A stretch of DNA of 64,000 nucleotides from Marisa cornuarietis (GCA_004794655.1 SMMW01000622.1:9197001-9261000), one strand, 5' to 3'. Shown: positions 1-15,510, numbered from the stretch's first letter. Numbers and translations: made by a program. The notes: generated by a model from the sequence alone, not told the origin.

Positions 1-132
1 ACTGTTTTTTATTTTTCAAGACACTTGACTTCGTCGCCTTATCTGCGTCTAAACATTTTTTCTTGAAAGAATGGTGTTCTGAGAAGATAACAAGGCTAAC
101 AGAACGATAAACATAACATAACCCTAAACACG

Positions 133-136
<4 letters not shown>

Positions 137-164
<28 letters not shown>
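137..164 (+). repeat. (CA)n microsatellite
   Basis: Perfect dinucleotide tract. Confidence 0.95.
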
Positions 165-167
<3 letters not shown>

Positions 168-3100
168 GTGGAGGGAACAGAAAGATGCAACATTTTTTTG
201 GGGGTTGTATGTCTGGATAACGATGTCAGCGCTATAACTAATTTGATCACACGTGCTACTGATGTCATCGTTTCTGGGGTGTGAAGACCACGCATTTCTT
301 ATCTTGCAGCGCACTCTGCTGCTGGCAGACTTTAGCACTTCGAGGTTCGCCAACGTTTGCCCCTACCAGACGAAGGCCCGACAAACAAGACAGTGCGGGT
401 CCGGTGGGCCTAGCCTGTGTTTCCTCTATCCAGCTTCCCCCTCCTCCACAAACAAACACATCATGTGTTTCCGACTAGCGTCACTGTTGTACAAGGGTGG
501 AGCAGAAGGTTTCTACAGTAGTGATGCTGCCAGATAGTGTGACACAGCGGCGTAACGGAGTCACACGAGCTGGTAGAAATCTTCAGGGTTCTAATTTATG
601 GCTTTTTATGTCGCATCTTTCTTATTTACGGCAGTTTTTGCCCTACAGTTCGCTTCCCTGTCGCGGAAGAGTGCAGAGGAAAACACAACACACGTAAGCT
701 CACACATTCTCACCTGGAAAATTTGTGCAGCCAGGAGGCAGAGCAGAACACAGTTCTTTTTAAGATGAGTGAGTAGGGGGATATGATGATCCTTTAATCT
801 GCGGAGGAGTGTGGGGAGGGCTGGAAGCAGAGGTCAAGGACAACAGCAGCAGCTGGCCTTCACCTGCTCGTACTTAAAAGCTAGACATCATCTAAGAGTC
901 ATCACCCTTGAGAAAACATTAGCGCTTCTGATGGACCAACACGTGGAAAACGGAAACCGGTTTTTTGTTTTGCTGTGCTTCACGGCACAGAACGACAACC
1001 ATGTTGCTGCTGAGCAGAATGAGAAAAAGATTAAGTACACATTCCTAATACAGAGTGGCCGAACGAATGAAATGGTTCCTTACCATGCCAGGCACAAAAA
1101 AGTTCTTCATAAATTCATGGGGATCAGACTGTTGATTTGTTTTTGTGTTTCCCGCTAATTTATTTTCTTTTTATGTTTTCTGGGTCTTATATGTTTTTGC
1201 GATTGCTGGAAGTTCTTTTTATGACTTCATAAGCGAATTAGTAAATAAACAAACCTTTATATTTTTCTCACTGATCTAGCCTTTGAGAAAATTATATGCT
1301 CTGTTCCTGCTAGATGTTACTAATGATTATTCAACAGAGTGCGCTCACCCTGTTTCAAGTTTCATCATGAGCAGTTTTTAAAATGGTAATAATGCCATTT
1401 TTATGTTGTTCCGGTCAGTTGAAACGTGAAACGTCTGCTACTGTGCCCTTGGGGTCTGGATAGAGAGGAAAAACTCCCCTCGCAACAGAGTAGACACGCA
1501 GGATGATAAAAACGGTTCAAGCGGGTTCAGAGGGGTGAAAATGTAACACACTGTGCCGGGTAGCCCCAGTCACCAAGTCCATAAAGTAGGCTGGTCCTGT
1601 CAGACGGGCAAGTAGTTTACGCTATCCTGTTGATGATAACACAGCTGGCTGAGGGGGACTCTCGAGTCAGCAAATAAATGAAAACTAGGTTTCTGCGTCA
1701 GTCCGTTTGTGGCTATGTCCCTCCCTTTGTCCGTCACGGCTGTTAGAGTTCCTGTTGTTTGACCTTCCCTCTCTCCTCCGACTTGCTACTGCACGGATGT
1801 TTGACAAAGTATACAAGACTGCCATGAAAGAAAAGTTTGCTAAACTGTGATCAAATGTCGAGAAGGACCCTAACTTAAGAATCCACACACGCACACACAC
1901 AAAGACGCACGCAGAACAGGAAAACACACACACACACACACCAGACAAGTAGACCAATTAAAGCGTACAACTCGCTGTAATCAAGACTTTGTCACGCAAC
2001 AACTCGTCTTCTTGCATCATATATTATGACTGTTGAATACATCACACAGTAGAATGTCACAAACTGTGATTGTGGAAGACCTGTAGAGTATTCTTTCGCT
2101 TTCGTCGCCTTAATTAGGGAGACTGTGAAGTACGTCGCACCGAATCTCATGTCGTTGTCTAGCAGTCATATTTTTATTAGCAGCTTATCTCTTTTCAACT
2201 CTAAGTCTTTCCCGCAGGAACGAAAGCAATTTACTAGTCCAAGATGGAGCAGATGGGGACACGTGACACACGCATCTTTAGCATGCAGATCATTCGACTT
2301 GCTGATGTTGCTGTTGCTAAATATAAAGCGACTGTTTATTGGCGTCCTTTGTGCGAATACCGACTAGCTTTTTCATATATAAATTTATTCGAACTAAACA
2401 GTTTGATAATAACGTACCTGTTTGTTCTGTACTGCAGTTGTTATGTACATTTGGTGTTATACATGATGCAAGTGTAATGCTTGTACTGAAGTAACATGTT
2501 GCAAAGTAAAATCAATGTTGTGGGGAAAAAGATGTTTTGAATACTTATTTTATTATTAATGTAGGATTGGTGCCTTGTGGATTTCCTAACACCCGGTTGG
2601 TGACTAGATTTTTGTCCACTACTTTTTGGCACGCATGCACAAACTGGTTTTTAGTTTGCCTTTTCTTTTTATCATAATGTAGTAGTTTAAATGATTAACT
2701 GGTGACTGTTTTTACTGAAGCTGCAATATCATAGTGGTTAAGGAGAGCGGTTTTCAATACGAAGGTTGTAGGCTTGATTTTTATTTTGTATACTTTTTAA
2801 ATCTTTTTTATTCACGTGTTGATTTTTACTTTTTAGTTTTTGTTATGGAGAGCTGTGTGTGTGCGCGGACGCACGGATGTTTTAATTTGTAAACTCGACA
2901 ATTGTTCATAAAACACACAGAGTTAGAATCTGAGGAATACGTAAGATGAATATTACACTGTTGCAACAAGTGTCTTTGTTTCATTCTCTTTCTTTCTTCT
3001 TTATCCTTATCCACATGTATCCAGGTGCCTCTCTCCTCCGCGCTCCCTCCTCCCACTATCTCTCGTTTGAGTCTCGCCCAAGTTCTCGTTAACTCTCATA

Positions 3101-3586
3101 CGATAACACAGCCTTGTCAAGTGCCCAAGCTGCTGACGAATTAGACACAAAAACATTAAGTGAAAATAAAGACCGGCTGGTGCTGGTGCGACTTGGCCGT
3201 AACAAACACGTAAAACGTGACAGACATCATGAGCTCAGCTGAAGACGACGAACAAAATAAACAACACGTGTTTTAGGGCTTCTGTAGTCCTCCCCTTGTC
3301 CTTGGGTAACGTCTGTCCGCAAACGGCGGCGTACATATCGATGTTGTTAAAGATTTTGAGAGCCTTCGTCCTTGAAAAATGCGCTCGCGCGCGCGTGTGT
3401 GTGGGTGGACCTGCAGGACCGCCAACAAATAGGTTACGTTTGTTAGGTGTATGCTTCTCGTATAAGATAAAAAAAAAAGTCTGCGCCGCAGAAGAAATTG
3501 CGCCATTACTCACAGTACCCCAAATAAACGTGGAAAGTATCTTAATTTGTGACAGCTCTAATCATTTATTGTGTGCGCGCTCACGT

Positions 3587-3609
3587 ACACACACACACAC
3601 ACACACACA
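3587..3609 (+). repeat. (AC)n microsatellite
   Basis: Perfect dinucleotide tract. Confidence 0.95.
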
Positions 3610-3910
3610 GAGGAATGGGGAGGGGGGAAACGAGTCACGTGGCGACTGATTAGGGCTGGAACATCAAGAACGGTGTCTCACTATGTCGTTACACTGACGC
3701 CGCGCATGAACGCAAATATAATTCAAGTAAAGTGACGGATCGAAAGTTTACAATTAAATCACAGCAAGAAAAGTTAGGAACAGAAATCAACCAGGTCTAA
3801 AACGGGGACATGGCTAGTACCAAACAAGTGTAGCTGGTGAGGTCATTGTCATCGATAGCCTAGAAGATCGAAGTAACGCTTACAGAAAGCATCAAAGGGT
3901 GGTGAAGTTG

Positions 3911-3988
3911 TTGGGCTAAACTGTTGGGCTAAGCTGTTTGGCTAAACTGTTGGGCTAAGCTGTTTGGCTAAACTGTTGGGCTAAGCTA
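3911..3988 (+). repeat. 13-bp minisatellite
   Basis: Six units alternating TTGGGCTAAGCTG and TTTGGCTAAACTG, so the true period is partly 26 bp. No ORF. Confidence 0.85.
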
Positions 3989-6900
3989 AATGAAGAATGG
4001 CGCTCGGTATAAAATAATCACAAAACAGTGGAATTATGACTGCAACACTTTCTTATATGCACACACACCAACACTCATACCCATTCCGCCCCACCTCTAT
4101 TACATCCTACAAAAACTGCAACAGCAACAACAACAACCAATAATAATAATACCATCATCATTTACACTGGCAACAATACAAGTATCAACATTACATCCAC
4201 TTAAAAAATAAATTCGACAGTCAGTGAGCCAAAGTGAATACTTGAAAGAATGCGCTAACAAACACAGAAAGTCAGAAATAATTTAAATATTAACAACCGG
4301 CTAGGAATAGTAGTGATTTCATTCAGGTAACGGCTTTAAATAAAATGTTCCAAGATAAATTCAATTTTGAATGAGTAAAGGTAAACCATTCTTAGAGCGA
4401 TAGGGCAAAGGTAGGTCTGTGGCACCGCGACATCAAAGGTTAGATCTACTTAAGTGGGTTTTTGCTACTGGCTTCCCTATCCCACTTCTTAACTTCTCCA
4501 CACCCATCCACCGTTCCTCCCCTAACCCCCACACCCTCATACTATAATTAGAAGTTGTCCAGCAAGTCTACTGCAAGACAATCGCCAACACTAACAAACA
4601 GAGAAGGTCTGTGCGTGGGCGTTATTTGACGAAGGAGCAGGGGGGGGGGTTGCTGATGCCTCCCTCCCGCTCAAGGCAGAAAGTAGGCTTCCTGGATTTT
4701 CGTCTTGTAGTTTATTGCCGGCGACTGTCAAGAAGAAATCTTGACTCTCTGTAGGTCTGCTTAGCCTGTTTTATCTCGCCGTGCTTCGTGTGGGATTAGT
4801 GGTCGTTTGCAACCTTTCAGATGCGGCCATTTTGTTCCACTTTGTTTAGCGGCGAACGAGACACATTGGGGAGTTCTTGTTCGTAAATAACAAACCACCT
4901 TCCCGGTGCTTCACCGGCTCCTGTACATTTATCATCAGCTCGGCACATACCGCAGCGCCCTCTCTTCCGGGACCACGTCTGGCACACAGTGGTGTAAAGA
5001 TCGAAGTACTTGACGACGCAATTTGTCACAAGGCTTTCAGAATCTTTAGCAAAGTTCTTGTCACGAAGACTGCCTGTAAGTTAATTCACTGGGCAGCATG
5101 ACATTGATTCTTTGTACTCTCTGAAGGACGTTTGCCTTCACATGTCATTACAACTTTCACCCATCATGGCGACGGCCTTAGGTTTGTTTCCCGGCTGTGC
5201 TAGCAAGAACGGGGAGAGCGTGTCTTTTAGGTGCAGACCATTTCCATTTCATCACAAAGGTTTCTTTTAGTTGTCTCTTTTCCCTTGTACCTTTATCTAT
5301 TGTCATGTGAACTTTCTTTCACCTGAACTTGCACGCTAATTTATTTTTCTTCTTTGACACCTTTATCCTTCATTCGTTCTAGAGAGGATCATGCGACCAA
5401 ACTATTCTGCGTGGATTCGCGTAGCCCCATATAAAGCATAAAAATAAGATTTTTATTAATGAAATGCAATATGCCAAATTTGCATTTATTTACGATTTTC
5501 AAATATCCATGCAAAGCACCAAATTTCATTACACTCCAAAAGCATTTCAGGTTTTTTAGCGCACTCCAATAAAAGCAGTCACACAATTCTTAATATCGCA
5601 GAATCTCCATCAGTCAAGAGTGTGTTTGATAATGTGTCAATAATTAAGAGCTAGTCTATACTGTCAAGTTATTATGACTTATGCTGTATCAGCAAATGAT
5701 GTGAGTTGCCGCTTTATCCAATAGCAGTTCTCGTGTTATTCAATAAGGGGTTATATAAAGAAAATGAGTTGTCTTAATAAACAAATAATAATGGGTTTAC
5801 ATCTGTCATGTGCTGAGTATGCAGGTGGGACACGTAAATCTCCCAGAATTAGGAAATCGGCTGATCGACGTTGAGTTTACCTTTACAGAAGACTTAGACA
5901 AGAGACTCATCTTCTTGAACTGTTCCAAGAGGCAATAATCATCGACTGGAATTCGTCGTCCCCAGTAGGCGATGACTATTTGATGAATGACAAAATGACT
6001 GTCTACAAACTTCACGCACATTGTATCAGGGATTATTCTCATTCAAAATAAGCTAAATGCTAAAGATAAATGCTAAACGGTTCACCTGGCAACCTGTAAC
6101 TTGGCAAGAGGTTTAAGAGTCAATCTCGACAAAGAAGCAGCAGTCCAGAGATATACATCCGAGGAACTTCCGCCCAATCCGTTTTTAAATAAGCGTCTGC
6201 CGCGGATTTCTGCAATTGTCGATTTATTGAAGCATCAGCCTGTTGCAGAAGCATTTCAGATGGAGCAGTTCCTTTTGACCGATGGAATCAGTGTGATGGC
6301 AGACACACTCATCACAATAAACACGTCACTCTAGGAGGGTAGACAAACAAGGTGATACATCTACAGCACGTCACCACAGATGATGATGTGTGTAGCCAGT
6401 GTGCACGAAGCTTCCAGAGGATTAAAAAAACATCAGGACGTCAGGTGTTATAATCCAAGACCAAAAACTCCAGTGGAATATGTGCTGTCTAGGGACACAT
6501 TTTTATGTCGAGAGCTTTAATAATGTGTCTCGTAAATTCCCCCGAGGCGTGTCCACGTTACAAAACACTGGGCATTATGGCATGCGAATGGGTTTCACTG
6601 CTTGAGACTAACATGAACATGTCAATAAACTTTCTTTTTTAACATTTATTCACAGATACATAACGCATGTAATACTTTATTTTACAATATGAAAACAAAC
6701 ATGCACATAAGGTAACATTAATTTAGGAGTACATCCATCCACCAAGCAAGCCATCCAACAGACAATGTTGCACAACAAAAACATGTATGCACCAGTTCGT
6801 GTGTGGTTTTTTTTTTTACATCTCTCACAAATCAAACACAGATGTCAATAGACTTTCTACTTCAGCACCAGAACAAGTGGTCAGCACCACCGGCGGCATG

Positions 6901-9900
6901 TTAAGCAAGACAATTTAAAGACTAGTACAGGACAGATGCGTCGTTGTGCAGTACGCGTTTGATTCTGAATAGGTAGATAACACATTCCCGGAATTCCTCG
7001 AGACATCAGTCCTGATAAAGATTTGGAAATGAACAACAGGTGTTCAACAGGAAGGTCTAAACGTGAAGATTTCAAATTATTAAAATTTGAAAAAAATCTC
7101 AATTCGAGTTAAGACTCATTTTGTGGCGCGAGTCATAATTTAAAGAACAGCATCACATAGGGGATTGATAAGCGAGGAGATACTACTATACATTCCAATG
7201 TTTGAAAAAAAAATTCTTTACGTGTATTTTTATGATATATAAATTTTCTCCCCTCGGATATAAATTTGTAGGATCAGTAGACGTGTTCAATGTTTGTGTT
7301 TCCATTGGCAATATACTCGTGGTTTTTGCATTGCGACATTAGGACTCCCTCCTATGTTTAAAACGGTGTGCAAAACATGAACGATGACCAAGACAAGAAA
7401 AGCAATTATAATCATATATGATCATATATAACTACAGTTCTCTATTTTTCGCTATTGTTGCTCTTTCTCCCTCCTTAACTCTTTTTCGTTCTTTTGTCAA
7501 AAGTGCAGGAATAAAATTTCCTTTGCCATGCATTGACAACATCAATGTTTATTTTCGCTGGATTTGCTAGAACGACTGTTTGTGTTAAATTGAGTGTTAA
7601 ATAAAGATATGCCATTAAAGGTACTACATTTTATTCTGTATTTATTACCTTTTTCTTTTCTTGGATAATTTTTAAAATCTATTATTGTACCTTTGCTGCT
7701 CAAGACATATCCATTAGGTGCTGACTAGCTTTTCCCAAAAAACTAATGAGGATAAAGCTGGCATCGTCTGCAAAATTTCTCACTAGCAGACTGATCTTGA
7801 GAGAAATAAACGTTTTAAAAGAATTATTTTGTATGTCAATACTTAAATATAAGACCCGTTTCTTCGTGGCTGCAGTTATTTACCGTATTTTTTATCCAAG
7901 GGCCGGCAACAAACTAGTTATTACGACATTAATTAAAACAGTTTGTGAAACGTGATGACGTCATTGACCTCTTCCACTTTCACTGGCTCCGTCACGTTTC
8001 ACCCAGAGAGGGAGACGACTTGATGAGAACCACCCCCTGTGTGGTCCTACCAACGCGAAGCGACGACCGTTGTAAACACTGACAACTGACGCCCGGGGCT
8101 GACAGATGGCAGTAAACAGCTTACTGTCTTTTAGATTAAGTTGTTGACAGGCAGACAATTTATTACGTGTTTATTAAATGCGATGCTCAAATAAGCAATA
8201 AAACCTTCCGTTCCCCCCCCATACCACCTGCAGCGCTGTACTCGGGATTAGGACAGTAAATAATATACAGTTCGTCGCTTTTGTGGGCTTCACTTCCTTT
8301 CCCATCCACCCATCCCCCGTTCTTTCGAGGGAGGAGACTGTTTCAAGCTAAATGTACAAGATGTTCGAAACATGCTCATGTTTTTTTTCGTCGTTAAACT
8401 TTGGTGGTTTGTTTCTTTTCTTTTCTTTTTTTTTTTTTTACTTGAAACTGAATGTTAGCGAGGACGATTTTTCTTCTTTTAATATTATCTTGACAGCAAT
8501 GGCCCGCACGTAGTACACGAGAAGTACGCATTAACATTAGACACCGTGTTTAATTATCTTGCCAGACGTGATCGAGAGGCAAAATTGAAGCATGCTTCAC
8601 TCGCCGTCATTCATAAAAACAAACATTTTGCCAGCAGTGAACAAAGCGGTTCAAAGCGTGTATCACATCAGTTTTCACATTTTTGTGGATTATTTTTCCA
8701 ACATTGATCGAGAGAGACCGATGAACGTATTGCATGGTTCCTAAGCTCTGTTGGATAGCGAGCAAGACAGACTGCCGATATGACGTCATCCAGGCATGCG
8801 CTTAGCCATGCGAGCAGATGCCGGTAGATGGAAGAGCGGGAGTAGGGGCGGGAACGTGACGCCCCTGGGTCGAAGAATATGGCGATGATTGCTTTTTTGT
8901 GTTTTTGTTTTGCGGCTGGACGTGTCCGCAACCATCAAATTACAGAAGACGATTAATCTTTTTAACCAATCGTTGGATCAGAACTGTCTACTGGCTGCTT
9001 ACGTCATTCTCCAAGCACTGGGTGTTCTTGACCTGCCACCAGATCGACCGAACGAAGCATGTCGGCGCCAGTATGTTGACAGCTAACACGCGTGCAAAAC
9101 TATTTTCGGAAATGACGGAGTTTGAAAATGATTTCAACAAATTTGAATGCGCATCGCTGGCGAAAGTCAAACTTTCGAACACATAAATTATTGGAAAGAG
9201 GCATAGACTTCATTTCCCGCAACGCATTATTACAATGTGCTCAAAGCTCTCATTGGCAGCAACTTTCAATGAAGTGGGGAAGTTACGCCAATCCTCATGT
9301 GCATTTCTTCAAACACTGATTTAAAAATGAATACGTTCTGCTGTAACAACCTATTGACAACACCGGGTACTGACGTCCTACAATAAACTTACATTTTCTA
9401 TTTGACTGTTGTTACCCCAGAACATGGGGCCTGGCTATTAATCGAAAGTAACGGTGCCGCTGAAGTAGTATACCGCAAGAGGACGGGGTGGCCAACATGT
9501 GCACACTTCTCTGCATGCCAGACAACAGCCTGGAAATTTATGTCAGATCAATAGGCCTGGACCCAAAGGAGAGTGACTGGGACTACCAAAGCCATAAGTG
9601 TAACGCGCAGGTAAAGCAACCTCTGGGTTCAAAGTCATTTACCTGCGATCCCTAGCGAGGCCCTCTCGTCTATGCGCTTTATCGTCTGCGAATCGACATT
9701 AAAAAGACCTTCTAGTGCCAGATGCAAGCCAGCCCTACGAACACCAGCAATCCACGTGATAACCCATCGATCACTGCTGTAGGTATTTTGAGTGACATCA
9801 CCGTCCAGGTTCCTGCTTCATTTTTCTAAAAACTTACGCAAGGTTCAGAAGTCAACCCGATATGTAGCAGCTGTTTGATAATCAAAGCTATGTTCGTGCC

Positions 9901-10223
9901 TGCTTACATAATGCTGTTATCAAGATGGATTACTAATGCGATATTGTGACAACCGGGTGGCCTTCTCGTATCAGAGAAAAATACCCCTTTAATGCAGTAC
10001 AGATGGGAAAAGAAATGCATAATACATTCGGGAGAGGTTTATGTAGTAAGAACACTCCATATTCTAGTATGGCACTCATAGAAATTCATTTCTTGCAAAT
10101 GCACAAAAAAGTTAGCTAGTTGTTATGGGATAGGCGTGCTGTTAGCCTTACAATAAATATCGATGAATTTCGCTCTGTTGAATATTTAGGGAGGTAGAAA
10201 GGGGTGGACGGACAGATAGATGC

Positions 10224-10225
<2 letters not shown>

Positions 10226-10292
<67 letters not shown>
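10226..10292 (+). repeat. (GT)n microsatellite
   Basis: Perfect tract of 67 bases. Confidence 0.95.
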
Positions 10293-10293
<1 letters not shown>

Positions 10294-10663
10294 TTAGAAG
10301 ACGGGTCATAGACTCTAAGCCTGTGTGACGTATGGCATCTTTTATGACATCACAGTCGACACATCAAAGATTTCAGCCGCTTTTAAAGGCTTATCTCTTA
10401 CACGTGAGCTGCAGATAGCAAAGGCTGGCTTGACGGATCGCCAAGATTTAAAACTTTGCTTAACGAAGCCCGTCACTGTAAGATCCCTTGCGCATGCGCA
10501 GTAAGCTGAAAAAAAAATCACAGATTGCTTCCTTTTGGAAACGACCGATGACTAAGAACGTATATATTATTTATTTATATGCTCAAAATTCGAGACTTTT
10601 CTGCTCTTTCTTTTTCCTCTTTGTCCAGTTTGCTGTAGAAGATATGTGTCTTAACCAATCTTT

Positions 10664-10666
<3 letters not shown>

Positions 10667-10726
<60 letters not shown>
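10667..10726 (+). repeat. (AC)n microsatellite
   Basis: Perfect tract, inverted relative to the GT tract 400 bases upstream. Confidence 0.95.
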
Positions 10727-10728
<2 letters not shown>

Positions 10729-12844
10729 CAAAACATTCCTCGGAGTTAGTCCGCGTTAGCTGTTTAATTACGCCTCCATGGTGGAAATGAGATGAAGATT
10801 TATTTTATTTTCAGTCTTCTGAGTCGGATTTCATATCTACGAGTACGTCACTTTTAATTTTGCTTCATATCCTTAGCCTTAAATTGGAGCCGTAACGAGC
10901 GCAATAAAGTAATGAGTGGGACGATGTTTTACAGCAATATCTGCGCCAGTTGTCTTAAAACATTAAGATACCGCATCAGGAAGCAACGCTACTCGAACGC
11001 GAACTTTTTGAAATGTGAACTTATTTTTGGAAGAAATCAGAAAGCGGAAAATCAAAGCTGGCTTATACTAACCACTCGCAAACGGTCATGCCCAGTCCCA
11101 TTGTGTAAAAATTATCTTTATCATCACATCTTGGCTACACTAGAATCCGCTTCAAGATTCCTTTGAAACTTGACATTTTTTAGAATCGGGAACTGACGAT
11201 GTATGTTCAATGACAGGCTACCATAAAACAGTCAAAGGAAGAGAAGCAAGGATTTGATCATGGGGTAGAGGGTGGTGCACAAGGGTTAAAGGTTGTGTGG
11301 TGTTTGAGCGTGGTGCTGGACGGGTGGAGGCGGAGACTGGAAGAGGATGTGTGTGTGTGTGTGTGAAAAAATAAATATAGATAGAGAGAGAAATAAAGAG
11401 CGATTGATCGGTTGGATAGAGGCGTACGCCGTTTGTGTGTGAAGAGTTGGCGTACATGCGTTTTTGCGCGCGTCCGTGACCGTTCTTGTATGTAGTCAGA
11501 AGAGTTTTTCCTCCCTTGTAAATACCATGAACTGCCTTGTAAGTGGAAGAGGTAGGTGAATAAGAAATACTCATTATATCTAAGGAGACAATTAAGTAGA
11601 GTTCTCCAAACATTTTCGGAATATTTCTGCCTTCATTAATCTGCGTTTCTTCCTAAATTATGCCTCCTTGGCGCAAGACTTTGCTGGACAAGCTGATTAG
11701 GTTCAAGAGAACCCAACTAAAGCTCAGCCTGAGGAGAAGGACGGATTGAGAAAAAAAAACATCAATAAGTCTGGGAGCGAGATTTAAAATAAAACACCCA
11801 AAAAACACATAACAAGTTGTTATCTGCCTTGCTAAGGTGAGATAGAAAAGAAACTCACGCTCGCGCATAAGGTCACCTGACCAGTCAGACGCCAGAGATT
11901 AGTTACTGGGTGCACCACAGGGTTGACCGGCGCCTACGTGCGTGAGGCCATGCCGCCTGATTTCGCGAGCCCAGACTTTGGCCCGAGCGCCCTTTAATAA
12001 AAAAAAGTGCCTTTCACCGCCTCCTAGCGACTTAACCTTGGCAAACTCTCCTGGGACCCATAATCATGAAGCGAAGGTAAGTCGTTGCCCCAGGAGCAGC
12101 ACTGAGCTAGCAATGGCAAGGGTCTTCTCTACGTAGTTAACAAGCGGTGTCCAGACCCCACGGTTGTTGCTTTCCTACAGAGCCCGTAATCATAACGGGT
12201 TGGAAAAAGATGCCCTGGGTTAATGTAACGTAAAGACCTGTCTGCGAGCTGTGCAGTTTGCTAAAGAGCCATGGAATCCCTTGATTTCCTCCCTCCCACC
12301 TCCCCACATATTGGCCCCCCCACCCACACACCACCACCTCAGTCGACGATTTAACCATCTCTTCATCGCTGCAGCCCCTAGCTGGGTGGGTGGCAGTGTG
12401 GAGGGTGGGAGAGGAAAAGTCGTCCACTGATGACGTGTTTCAACCTTCTGCTCTTACCTGCAAGCCCTTCATTGACTCGTGTTCACATATAACTGACTCA
12501 CTGGCACAAGGCCTGCACTAACAACTGGTTCATGAAAGTGTCATTGGCTAGATCTTGTGTTTCTCGTCGAGGAGATCTGGGTAAACCTCGCATTGTGTCT
12601 ACCTCTACCCTTCTCACCGCTCAGAAAACTGTTCACTCACTTGTTTACGTCTTCTGCGAGTTCTACACAAGAGATTACCTTCTCTCTCTCTTTCACCGAT
12701 TAATCTATAAACTGCACTAATTTGATCTTTGAGTGTCTGCCTTCATATTTTCATACCTTTATATGTGTCTAGCATGTCTTTTTACTCTCTGTTCTTACTT
12801 TTTTGTGCATTTTCTCATTCTTCTCTCTCTTTCTCTCTGTGTGC

Positions 12845-12848
<4 letters not shown>

Positions 12849-12896
<48 letters not shown>
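12849..12896 (+). repeat. (GT)n microsatellite
   Basis: Perfect tract following GCGTGCGT. Confidence 0.95.
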
Positions 12897-12897
<1 letters not shown>

Positions 12898-13421
12898 AGA
12901 AAGAGAGGGAGAATGTGAGTGAGCACTCGCGTGCGTGTGTATGTTCATGAGGGAATGCTGACTATCTCTTTGTTTTTTGTTAGCATACATGCCAAGTCTG
13001 TTTGCTGATGTCTCTATTCCTGTCTCCCTTCTCTCTCTTTCTCTCGCCAGCTAGCATATGCACGCCCGCCCGCACACACACACACACACACACATGCGTT
13101 CACGAAAGCAAACAACGCTACTGACTTCCATGTTAACCAGCGTATCTCTTTAGTCTGCACCCACCGGTAACAAAGCGTGAAGAATGTTGTAGGACTGTAG
13201 GACATCGTCAAGGGCGCTGGTGTGCGTCACGTCGTGCTAATGCGTCAACAGGTGGTTGCTGGTGAGGGGTACGTTACGTAAAGGCACGATTCACTCCGGT
13301 TCACAAAACTGAACGATGGGTCGTCATCTTCATCTTCTTATCCTGTCTACTTATGCCAGGCACGGCTTATCTAAATATGTGCATTTGTCTGCATGCTCCC
13401 TCGCTCACTCATTCGCACGGG

Positions 13422-13422
<1 letters not shown>

Positions 13423-13491
<69 letters not shown>
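13423..13491 (+). repeat. (AC)n(GCAC)n compound microsatellite
   Basis: The dinucleotide tract passes into a tetranucleotide GCAC tract. Confidence 0.95.
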
Positions 13492-13492
<1 letters not shown>

Positions 13493-15170
13493 GAGAAGAA
13501 CTACATTGACTCATAATTGAATAACACGAGCAAGTACTTCAGACTCTAACGTCAGTAGCGCAGACCTGCGTACACAAACACAAACAGTACAGCAGTGAAG
13601 GAGAAACAGGGAGAACTATACTAGCGTTAAGTGTTACAGAGTAAACACCTCTTACATAGCTTTGTAAGTAGTGGAGTGCTAGTTGTTTATTAACTTTCCT
13701 GTTTTGCACCGTGCTGCCTCTGTACTTCAAACTTTGTGGTCCAAAGAAAATCCTGTTTCTGTATATTTGTAGTCCACACAGTGGTTTTTTTTTAGCTGGA
13801 AAATCATTCATAAGTATTAAGGAGTTCTAGGAAAAACAAGGATCTTGTTATTTTTATCTGGACCCTAAGAGGATGACGTGAGTCAGCCCCTGTGGTCCGA
13901 TTTCTGCACTTACATAACATTTTCATAACACAATAAACAATAAATGACAGTAGTAATTTTAATGTGGAAGTAACGATACACACCCACTATTCATTAAAGA
14001 CGTAACTGAAATAGAAACAATTAAGAAAGGGATAAAGCGATTCCACTTTCTCACATCCTCACTCAATGCTCACTTCCTGGTTTCCCCATATTCCTGCGCT
14101 TCTAGTCAGGTTTAAAATGTCGAGATATCTCTTGCAGTGTCTAACTTCCTTTCAGAGCGAAAAATACACTTTGGGGAAAACACAGGGGAAGAACAAGTCC
14201 AAACGTTGAGCCGCCTTTGTTTGCTCCTAAATTCTACTTTCTCTACCTACCCATCTCATTAGCTCACTTTCACAAATGTATGCGTAGGGATGCATGTGTG
14301 CATGGCCGCACGCGCACGCTCCCACCCTCACCCCCGGCACACAAGCATAAATGAACGCAACAGTCGTTGAGGACGTGACAACTTATAAATAGAGATTACT
14401 TCAAGGAGGTAATCCTTGTCGCCATACTCTGCACTTGTTGTCAACGCTACTCATCTGGCCCCGCACCCGGCTGTTCCCACAGTCTGTCCCTCTAAAAACG
14501 TTTCGTTGATCACGTATCACGAACATGTATTCCTGTCGTGCAATCAATTCTGTCAAGTCCATCTGATTTATTTTAATACACGTAGGCCAAATCTTTAAAA
14601 AAAAACGCTGCTTATCAGGTGGAGGGAGTAGAAGTAACGGATAAACACGGGCAATCCTTTTCAACGATGAGAAAATCCCATCTTTTGTGATGTCAGACCT
14701 CGGTAGAAGGACTTGATTTCAAGAGCAATTAATCATTCTCGTTTATGGCCACAGAGTAGGGGCACCTTGTGATCCTCTTCACTGCTTAGCAGGGGCTGGT
14801 ATCCCCATAGACAACCCGGTGCTTCACTGACAATGGCACAGGCGAACAGAACCGACTTTGGATCACCTGACCATGTTCCGAGGAACGCATGATATGTCTT
14901 AACACCTCTTATGACAAACGAATCGATATAATATTTTATTTTTTCAGAAATGTTGGAAGCAGTAGCCGAGAGGCACATTTTTCATAGCGGTTCGTGTTTC
15001 CATTACAAAGGCTTCACCATTTTTATTGAAGGTAGGGCTTCTTCGTCCTCGACAACAACACGCGAAAACAGTTGACTGCACGTCATGTTGACCTGTTGCC
15101 CAGGATGTTACAAAGAACTGCAGTTACCGTCAACACCAAAGGCATGGCCCCGTTGTTGAAGACTATTTGA

Positions 15171-15220
<50 letters not shown>
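15171..15220 (+). repeat. (GAT)n microsatellite
   Basis: Trinucleotide tract of 50 bases; may be the tail of a decayed LINE but no LINE body was recognised. Confidence 0.95.
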
Positions 15221-15221
<1 letters not shown>

Positions 15222-15510
15222 AAGAAGAAAAAGAAGAAAGAGTACGAATAATCAAAAACGAATTGCATTTGCAAAGAAACGGAATTTACAATGGTAAAGG
15301 GTTTTCTTGAAAACTGCTCCACAGACAAGTAAACGGAGTGATTGTTGACAGCTGAAATAAGGTTATTGCTAAGAACTATCAAAGAATTCCCCCAACGCGT
15401 GTTTACAAGCTGGGTTTACAATATTAATAGAACGCGTAAAGAGCGTTAGCTTATGAGGTAAGACATGTGTGACCCGTATAATGTGTTTGAAAGCTGCAAG
15501 GAAAGTGTGA

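Noticed and set aside
8879..8956. Small ORF starting MAMIAFLCFCFAAG, like a signal peptide
   Set aside because: Only 25 codons, no downstream exon found, and poly-T makes hydrophobic runs likely by chance.
12729..12950. Cys-Val-rich ORFs through GT tracts (also near 15.5, 26.8, 28.6 and 40.5 kb)
   Set aside because: These are translations of dinucleotide microsatellites.
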